Position numbers and translations under genes: made by a program. A stretch of DNA of 64,000 nucleotides, from assembly GCF_046297895.1 (NCBI RefSeq), contig NZ_JBKBHC010000006.1:124001-188000 (forward strand), given 5' to 3'. Of the stretch, positions 58,648 to 64,000 are shown in pieces; within the stretch, counting starts at the first letter, position 1, and every line of letters begins with the position of its first letter. The stretch comes from Ferrovibrio sp046297895. Its GTDB lineage: Bacteria; Pseudomonadota; Alphaproteobacteria; Ferrovibrionales; Ferrovibrionaceae. The notes beneath the pieces were generated by a model that saw only the letters and a program-made list of their open reading frames with translations, did no database searches and was not told where the DNA came from.

Positions 58648-60462
58648 ATGGATGTTTTCAAGTCTGCGCAGCGGCTGGTCCTCGCGCTGCTGTTTTTTGC
58701 ATTTTGGGCCATTGCCACGTCTGTGCCGCTGGCTGCCCGCCCCAGCGACCGTTTTTCTGCCCCTCATGCGCCGCACTCGGCGCCCGTTCCGGCCTTTCCG
58801 GACTTGCTGCGGCAGGCGGAGTCAGGCGCCGCCGAAGCCCAGTTCCAGGTCGGGCTGGCCTATCAACTCGGGCTGGGTGTGGCGCGGGATCTGGCTGTTG
58901 CCCGCCTGTGGTTCGAGCGGGCGGCGGGGCAGCAGCACCCGCGAGCCCTGGCCGGATTGGGGTTCCTGCGGCTGCTTGGCCAGGGCGGTCCCCAAGATCT
59001 GCCCGGTGCGGAAATGGCTTTGCGCCAGGCCGGCGAGGCCGGCGAAGCAGCCGCCTGGGCGAATCTGGCAGAGTTGATTCTGGAATACCGGCCAGCCGAG
59101 CGGTCGCAGGCCATCGCCTTCCTGGAACGCGCGGTTGCCGATGGAGCCGTAAATGCGCGCTATCGGCTGGGCCGCCTGCTGATTGAAGGCAGGGTGGTCG
59201 CTGCCGATGAAGCGCGAGGCATAGCCTTGCTCAACGAGGCTGCAGGCCAGAACCATCCTTATGCGGAGGCTTATCTGGCCTCGCTGATCCTGGAAGGTCA
59301 CACGGCGGCCGGATCGCCACAACGCGGCTTGGAACTTGCGCAGCGCGCGGCGGAAAGCGGCCTGGCGGAGGGCAGTAACGAGCTTGGCCTGTATCACCTG
59401 CGCGGTTTGGCGACCCCACGCGATCCGGCCGCCGCCGCCGCCCGCTTCAGACAGGCCGGGGAGGAGGGCGACGGCAACGGGTGGTACAATCTGGCGCTGC
59501 TGCACGAAAGCGGCGTGCTGGGCCGCGCCGACGAGGTGGAAGCGCGCCGGGCAGCGATCCTGGCTGCCGAAGCGGGTAGCCTGCAGGGCGCCAATATGGC
59601 AGGCCGGATGCTTGTCCGCGGCGAGGGCGGGGGGCGGGATTATGCCGCTGCCCGCCCGTATCTGGAGCGGGCGGCCCAGGCCGGTCTGGGCGATGCCCAG
59701 AACTATCTCGGGCTGCTGCTGTTCAACGGATGGGATGGTCCTGCCGATCCCGCGGGCGCCATGGATTGGTGGGAAAAGGCCGTGGCCCAGGATCACCCCG
59801 GCGCAACCAACAACTACGCCACCTACCTGGCCAGCGGACAGGGCCGACCCGCCGATCCCGAGGGAGCCCGCGCGCTGATCCGCAAGCAGGCCGAAAAAGG
59901 TTATGGCCCGGCACAGTTCCGCCTGGGCCTCTGGCTGGAGCAGGGTTGGAGGGGAACGGCAAAGGACCTGTCGGCGGCGGTCGGGTGGTTCCGCAGGGCA
60001 GCAGAAAGCGGCCATGCCGGTGCAGCCTTCAAATATGCCAGTTATCTCGAGGCAGGCGAGGGCGTCGCTGAAAACGCGGCTGAGGCAAGGCGCTGGTATC
60101 GCATAGGCTCAGAACGGGGCAATCCCGACGCCCAGTTCCAGATGGCCCGCATCCTGTTTACGGGCGATGGCGTGCCTGCCGATCCGGCCGAGGCGGAAAG
60201 CTGGTTGCAGCGTTCTGCCCGGCAGGGCTATCCCCACGCCTTGATGATCCTGGGCGAGCAGCATTTTCGCGGCGATGGACGTCCGGCCGATCCGGCCCTG
60301 GCCTGGGCCTATCTGCGGCTGGCGGAAGAGGCCGGAATGTCCGAGGGTGCAGATGGCCGCCGTTTTGTCGAGAGCCGTCTCGGGCCGGCGCAGCGTGCAA
60401 TGGCCATTGCACGGTTTCAGCAACTGGCCGGCCAGATCCGGCGGGAAAGAGAGGATGAATGA
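58648..60462 (+). CDS. Secreted Sel1-like repeat protein
   Basis: A 604-residue exported protein. Residues 1-30 are a signal peptide (LVLALLFFAFWAIATSVPLAA). Almost all the rest is Sel1-like (SLR) repeats of about 36 residues, more than ten, for example EAQFQVGLAYQLGLGVARDLAVARLWFERAA and AQFRLGLWLEQGWRGTAKDLSAAVGWFRRAA. SLR proteins are protein-interaction scaffolds that often activate glycan or signalling enzymes in the periplasm. ATG 58648 is preferred over a TTG two codons upstream. The stop overlaps the nnrU start by 4 bases. Confidence 0.88.
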   Translation: MDVFKSAQRLVLALLFFAFWAIATSVPLAARPSDRFSAPHAPHSAPVPAFPDLLRQAESGAAEAQFQVGLAYQLGLGVARDLAVARLWFERAAGQQHPRALAGLGFLRLLGQGGPQDLPGAEMALRQAGEAGEAAAWANLAELILEYRPAERSQAIAFLERAVADGAVNARYRLGRLLIEGRVVAADEARGIALLNEAAGQNHPYAEAYLASLILEGHTAAGSPQRGLELAQRAAESGLAEGSNELGLYHLRGLATPRDPAAAAARFRQAGEEGDGNGWYNLALLHESGVLGRADEVEARRAAILAAEAGSLQGANMAGRMLVRGEGGGRDYAAARPYLERAAQAGLGDAQNYLGLLLFNGWDGPADPAGAMDWWEKAVAQDHPGATNNYATYLASGQGRPADPEGARALIRKQAEKGYGPAQFRLGLWLEQGWRGTAKDLSAAVGWFRRAAESGHAGAAFKYASYLEAGEGVAENAAEARRWYRIGSERGNPDAQFQMARILFTGDGVPADPAEAESWLQRSARQGYPHALMILGEQHFRGDGRPADPALAWAYLRLAEEAGMSEGADGRRFVESRLGPAQRAMAIARFQQLAGQIRREREDE

Positions 60463-61148
60463 CGGCACTGGTCCTGGCAGCCTTGGCTTGGCTTCTGCTG
60501 CATGTCGTCGTGGCCGGTCCGTTGCGGCCCGGCCTCATCGTGCGTATGGGGCTACCAACCTACCGTGGGTTGTTTTCAGCTTTAAGTGCCGCCGCACTTG
60601 CGGCTTTGATCTGGACCTATGGATCAGCCCCTTACATCGAGCTTTGGCCAACCACTTCTGCTCTGGCCGCGGTGCCGGTGGTCGTCATGCCCGTCGCCCT
60701 GCTGTTGCTGGTAGGCAGCTTGCGTGCGAGTAACCCGACCTCGGCCGGACCCGACATGCTGATGCGTGGCAGGAATGAAGAGCTGCCGGTGCGTGGGTTC
60801 ACCAGGATCACCCGCCATCCCATGCTATGGGCCTTCACCCTCTGGGCCGGATCGCACATGATCGCCAATGGCGATGTCGCGACCATGATTCTGACCGGGG
60901 TCATACTGGTTACTTCGGTCAATGGCATGTTTTCGATCGATCGAAAACGAGCTGCTGAATTTGGCGATAAATGGCAAAGGTTTATCGATAAAACTTCAAT
61001 CTTTCCTTTTGCTGCAGCCGCGGCGCAGCGTGTCACGCTGCGGTTCAGTGACATCGGTTGGATCAATATCATTGGTGCTGCAGCACTTTATGCGATCTTT
61101 TTGTGGGCACATGCAACCCTGTTTGGGGTGCCAGCCTATTACCCTTAG
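60459..61148 (+). CDS. NnrU family membrane protein
   Basis: A 229-residue membrane protein with six hydrophobic segments. The signature PVRGFTRITRHPMLWAFTLWAGSHMIANGDVAT and the later RFIDKTSIFPFAAA match NnrU, a protein associated with nitrite/nitric oxide reduction and carotenoid/isoprenoid-like methyltransferase relatives (PEMT/ICMT-like fold). No nir or nor genes are in the window, so its role here is not settled. It overlaps the Sel1-repeat gene by ATGA. Confidence 0.85.
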   Translation: MTALVLAALAWLLLHVVVAGPLRPGLIVRMGLPTYRGLFSALSAAALAALIWTYGSAPYIELWPTTSALAAVPVVVMPVALLLLVGSLRASNPTSAGPDMLMRGRNEELPVRGFTRITRHPMLWAFTLWAGSHMIANGDVATMILTGVILVTSVNGMFSIDRKRAAEFGDKWQRFIDKTSIFPFAAAAAQRVTLRFSDIGWINIIGAAALYAIFLWAHATLFGVPAYYP

Positions 61149-61213
61149 ATACTTATAAATATTATTATATATCATGATATTAAATAAAATTTATTACATA
61201 AAGAATTAGATCA

Positions 61214-62668
61214 ATGGCGCGCAGGGCGGCAGGACGTTTTGTCGGCTGGTTCCGGCCTGTGCGCAACACCGGCAGCGGGACGCTGCAGGATCAACTCTAC
61301 ACCGCCATCCGGCGGGCCGTATTGGGGGGTGAATTGGCGGCCGGCGAACGCCTGCCATCCAGCCGTGCCCTGGCGTCGGATCTGGGGCTGGGCCGCAACA
61401 CCGTGGTGGCTGCCGTCGAGCGACTGACCGCCGAGGGCTATCTGACCAGCCGACGCGGAGCCGGTCTTTTCGTGGCCGCCGATCTGCCTGTCGAAGACCT
61501 TCGTCCGCCGGCGGATAGCCGACCGCCAATTCTGTCTCGCCGCTCGGCCGCAGCCCCCGATTTGCACGCGGAGCGCGAGCCGGCTTTGCTCCGTCCTTTC
61601 GCCCTCGGGACGGCGAGCCTGGACGCGTTTCCACTCGAATTGTGGCGCCGGCTGGCAGTCCAGACCCTCCGCCGGCGACCCGGCGATCTGCTTGGATACG
61701 GCGATCCGCGCGGTCTGCCCGCCCTGCGTCAGGCTTTGGCGACGTATCTGGCGGACAGCCGCGGCGTGGTGTGTTCGCCTGAAACCGTCATGATCGTGTC
61801 GGGGGCCCAGCAGGCGCTCGACCTGATTGCCCGGCTGCTGCTCGATCCAGGCGACGTGGCCGCGGTCGAGGATCCCGGCTATGCCGGCGCCCGGGATGCA
61901 CTGGCCAGTGCTGGCGCCAGGTTGGTTCCGGTGGCGGTCGACAATCAGGGATTCGACCCCGCCATCCTCGCCGGATTAAGCCCGGCGCCCAAGCTGGCCA
62001 TGTTGACGCCGTCGCACCAGTTCCCGCTTGGGATGACCTTGCCGGCCTCGCGCCGGCTGGCCCTGCTGGCCGAAGCACGGTCCCGCGGCATCTGGATCGT
62101 GGAAGACGATTACGATTGCGAATACCGCTATGGCGGTCCACCGCTGCAGGCCCTACAGGGCCTCGATGGTGGTGAGCGGGTGCTGTATGTCGGCACCTTC
62201 AGCAAGGTGCTGTTTCCCGGCCTGCGGCTGGGCTATGTCGTGCTGCCTGAGCCGCTTGTCGATGGGTTCCTGCGCCTGAAGACGGCAGCGGACGGTTTCG
62301 CGCCGGGCTGGCCGCAGGCCATCCTGGCTGAGTTTATTGCCCAGGGATACCTGGCTCAGCACATACGACGCATGCGGGTCCTGTATCGCCGACGCCGTTC
62401 TGCGTTGCTGACGGCGATTGAGCGTCATGCTGGTGATCTGCTGGTGCCACGCCTGTCGGAAGCGGGCCTGCACCTGACTGTCGAATTCCGCGATGGACGG
62501 GACGACAAAAAGGCCTCCAGGGCACTTCAAGAGGCAGGACTGACCGTTGGGCCATTGTCGCGGTATGCCGTGGCGCGTGGGCTGAGCGGCCTGCTGCTCG
62601 GCTTCGCGGCCTTTCCGGAAGCCGAGCTGGAAGCCGCAGTTCAGCGCCTGGTAAGTGTTTTGAGATAA
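61214..62668 (+). CDS. MocR/PdxR-family regulator (GntR HTH fused to aminotransferase-like domain)
   Basis: A 484-residue regulator. Residues 20-90 are a GntR winged HTH: QLYTAIRRAVLGGELAAGERLPSSRALASDLGLGRNTVVAAVERL. The C-terminal 370 residues are a class I aminotransferase-like domain: GDPRGLPALRQALATYLADSRGV, WIVEDDYDCEYRYGG and the PLP-lysine motif VGTFSKVLFPGLRLGYVV. MocR proteins use PLP as a ligand and often control vitamin B6 genes. The adjacent convergent gene encodes a PNPOx-like protein, overlapping its end by 28 bases. The 65-base region ahead is almost all A/T. Confidence 0.9.
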   Translation: MARRAAGRFVGWFRPVRNTGSGTLQDQLYTAIRRAVLGGELAAGERLPSSRALASDLGLGRNTVVAAVERLTAEGYLTSRRGAGLFVAADLPVEDLRPPADSRPPILSRRSAAAPDLHAEREPALLRPFALGTASLDAFPLELWRRLAVQTLRRRPGDLLGYGDPRGLPALRQALATYLADSRGVVCSPETVMIVSGAQQALDLIARLLLDPGDVAAVEDPGYAGARDALASAGARLVPVAVDNQGFDPAILAGLSPAPKLAMLTPSHQFPLGMTLPASRRLALLAEARSRGIWIVEDDYDCEYRYGGPPLQALQGLDGGERVLYVGTFSKVLFPGLRLGYVVLPEPLVDGFLRLKTAADGFAPGWPQAILAEFIAQGYLAQHIRRMRVLYRRRRSALLTAIERHAGDLLVPRLSEAGLHLTVEFRDGRDDKKASRALQEAGLTVGPLSRYAVARGLSGLLLGFAAFPEAELEAAVQRLVSVLR

Positions 62669-63318
62669 CCGGGCAGGGCGATACCGGCGGCCAGTTGCGG
62701 ATCGGGTTCCGGCTTTTCGAAACCGGTCCTGAATGGCAATACGCCTGCCCAGGCCGGGATTGCCATGTCTTCGGCATCATCCTTAGGCGGCCCCCGGCGG
62801 ATTTTTGCGCTGGCCTCATTGAGCGACAGGCGCAGCACCATGGTCGCCTTGAATTCCTGCTTGTTGGGACCGCGGATTTCGGCCCAGCGACCAGGCGCGA
62901 GCTTTTCGGTGAAAGCCTCCAGAGCCGCCATCTTGTGGGCGTCGGGCACCAGTTCGAACTGGCCGAAAGCCACCACCGAGCGGTAGTTCATCGAATGATG
63001 GAACGCCGAGCGGGCGAAGACGAGGCCATCCAGAAGGGTGACGGCGACGCAGGCCGGCACACCCCTGACCAGTGCCATGGCCATGCGGCTTTTGGTCGAA
63101 CCATGCACATACAGGTAGTCACCTTCGCGCCAGTAGGCGGTAGGAATGACCACGGGCTGGCCGTCCTGGCTGAAGGCGATATGGCAGACATGGCCAGCAT
63201 CCAGCACCGCATGCACGGTTTCGCGGTCGTAATGGCCGCGATCGGGCACGCGCTTGACGCGGCTACGGGTGCTGGGGGCGGCGGACTTGGCTGAAGGCAA
63301 ACGGGGTATTGTCGGCAT
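62641..63318 (-). CDS. Pyridoxamine 5'-phosphate oxidase-like FMN-binding protein
   Basis: A 225-residue split-barrel flavoprotein. VKRVPDRGHYDRETVHAVLDAGHVCHIAFSQDGQPVVIPTAYWREGDYLYVHGSTKSRMA matches the pyridoxamine 5'-phosphate oxidase-like (Nim-type) family. GVPACVAVTLLDGLVFARSAFHHSMNYRSVVAFG follows. These proteins bind FMN or haem and reduce diverse substrates. The ATG at 63318 has AAGGAG 11 bases upstream. The 3' end overlaps the end of the MocR gene, so the pair is convergent. Confidence 0.88.
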   Translation of the reverse strand: MPTIPRLPSAKSAAPSTRSRVKRVPDRGHYDRETVHAVLDAGHVCHIAFSQDGQPVVIPTAYWREGDYLYVHGSTKSRMAMALVRGVPACVAVTLLDGLVFARSAFHHSMNYRSVVAFGQFELVPDAHKMAALEAFTEKLAPGRWAEIRGPNKQEFKATMVLRLSLNEASAKIRRGPPKDDAEDMAIPAWAGVLPFRTGFEKPEPDPQLAAGIALPGYLKTLTRR

Positions 63319-63495
63319 AGGACTGATATCTCCTTGGTGCCGCAGGGAATATCTCCTATCCGGTGCCATATTAAGCGCCAGATTGTGTAAATCTTATGGA
63401 GCCAGAAAGGAGCCTCGCTCGGTTTACCTGTTCTGCCCGTCATGCTACAGCGCGGAACCTCTTCCAGTCGGATCAGATTACGGAGCGCGGAAACG

Positions 63496-64000
63496 GTGTT
63501 GGACATCCTGCTGATGCTGGGCAAAGGCGCCCTTGCGGGGTTCATCATTGCCGCTCCAGTCGGGCCGGTCGGCGTGCTGTGTGTGCAGCGAACCTTGCAT
63601 CAGGGGCGCCTTGCGGGTCTTTCGGCTGGACTGGGCGCTGCCTTGGCCGATGCCCTGTATGGCTGCATCGCGGCTTTTGGCCTGAGTCTGGTTTCGCGCT
63701 GGCTGCAGGATCACGAAACCCTGTTCCGTCTGGTCGGAGGTGCTTTTTTGCTGTTCATGGCCTGGCGCATGCTGCGGGCCGCCCTGCACCCATCGCGTGA
63801 AGTGGCGACGGCGCCGCTACATGGCAGTGACGGACCGGTCGCAGGCCTGGTCTCGACCTTCGTTCTGACGGCTACAAACCCGATCACCATAGTCGCGTTT
63901 CTGGGCATCTTCGCATTTTTTGGGATCGGCTCACTGGGCCTGTCGCACGCCATGGCCGCATGGCTTGTGCTTGGAGTATTTGCCGGTTCGTCGGTGTGGT
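63496..64000 (+). CDS. LysE family exporter (5' part, cut by the window end)
   Basis: An open frame from GTG 63496 to the window edge, 168 codons without stop. GALAGFIIAAPVGPVGVLCVQRTLHQGRLAGLSAGLGAALADALYG is the N-terminal LysE/RhtB translocator signature, with membrane segments following (LVGGAFLLFMAWRMLRAALH, STFVLTATNPITIVAFLGIFAFFG). Such proteins export amino acids or related solutes. A possible TTG start lies one codon later and an ATG at 63514. It is about one residue short of the usual 205-210 in what can be seen only at the 3' side. Confidence 0.85.
   Translation, partial: MLDILLMLGKGALAGFIIAAPVGPVGVLCVQRTLHQGRLAGLSAGLGAALADALYGCIAAFGLSLVSRWLQDHETLFRLVGGAFLLFMAWRMLRAALHPSREVATAPLHGSDGPVAGLVSTFVLTATNPITIVAFLGIFAFFGIGSLGLSHAMAAWLVLGVFAGSSVW

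Overview
The window reads as a high-GC alphaproteobacterial chromosome segment, probably a Rhodospirillales-type free-living heterotroph. The evidence is the conserved block tpiA-(kamA)-secG-pyrG-kdsA, PAS_5-type PAS proteins, a benzoyl-CoA epoxidation (box) cluster, TRAP transporters, and COG4976-type TPR-methyltransferases. Genus assignment is inference. No rRNA, tRNA, CRISPR array or intact transposase was seen.

Layout. 1-3.6 kb: the end of a divergent polysaccharide deacetylase, then an ECF sigma / anti-sigma pair ahead of a Tat-exported molybdenum sulfite dehydrogenase and its cytochrome c, with an ECF-like promoter in front of the enzyme gene. 3.6-9.7 kb (minus strand): two paralogous TPR-methyltransferases flanking a 3-methyladenine glycosylase, then trpE and ppiD. 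9.9-15.9 kb: the tpiA-kamA-secG-pyrG-kdsA core, a secreted formylglycine-enzyme-like protein and a lone biotinyl carrier domain. 15.9-17.6 kb: a small lower-GC insert with a PD-(D/E)xK-like DUF6602 protein and an excisionase-like HTH protein. 17.6-25.6 kb: a SPOR lipoprotein, typA, an orphan flagellin, and an operon joining a degenerate GGDEF/EAL-like protein, a SelW-like Rdx protein and a PAS_5 protein. 25.8-34.1 kb: TetR-MATE, a second PAS_5 protein, argE-denD, an ECF sigma / membrane protein / Metal_resist-type sensor operon that recalls CnrYXH, a gamma-carbonic anhydrase-like protein, a rhodanese and a cytochrome c. 34.3-44.3 kb: a His-rich-motif protein, an orphan TakP-like binding protein divergent from a complete TRAP transporter, a hydroxypyruvate isomerase-like protein, an Mla/MCE lipid ABC operon and gpt.

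43.8-52.0 kb holds the benzoate system. A boxC-boxB-thioesterase-gpt arm is transcribed leftward, boxR sits upstream of it, and a divergent arm encodes a MioC-like flavodoxin, benzoate-CoA ligase and an alpha/beta hydrolase. An identical 14-bp element, TGCATTATAGTGCA, overlaps the -10 region of both boxC and boxR, and a related copy precedes the flavodoxin. This gives a coherent model: the ligase makes benzoyl-CoA, BoxB epoxidises it, BoxC opens the ring, and BoxR represses through the 14-mer until benzoyl-CoA accumulates. No BoxA reductase gene is visible, so the flavodoxin is a candidate electron donor.

52-64 kb: a periplasmic ferric-iron binding protein and, 3.3 kb away on the other strand, its likely permease, both near candidate Fur-type inverted repeats. 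Also here are a third TPR-methyltransferase, an alpha/alpha-toroid-like secreted protein, a Sel1-repeat protein with NnrU, a MocR/PdxR regulator convergent with a PNPOx-like protein, and a truncated LysE-type exporter at the right edge.

The most promising leads are the box operator/flavodoxin arrangement, the degenerate cyclic-di-GMP/Rdx/PAS operon, the CnrYXH-like module without an efflux pump, the TPR-methyltransferase/glycosylase cluster and the DUF6602 insert. All functions are assigned by reading motifs and context, with no database search.
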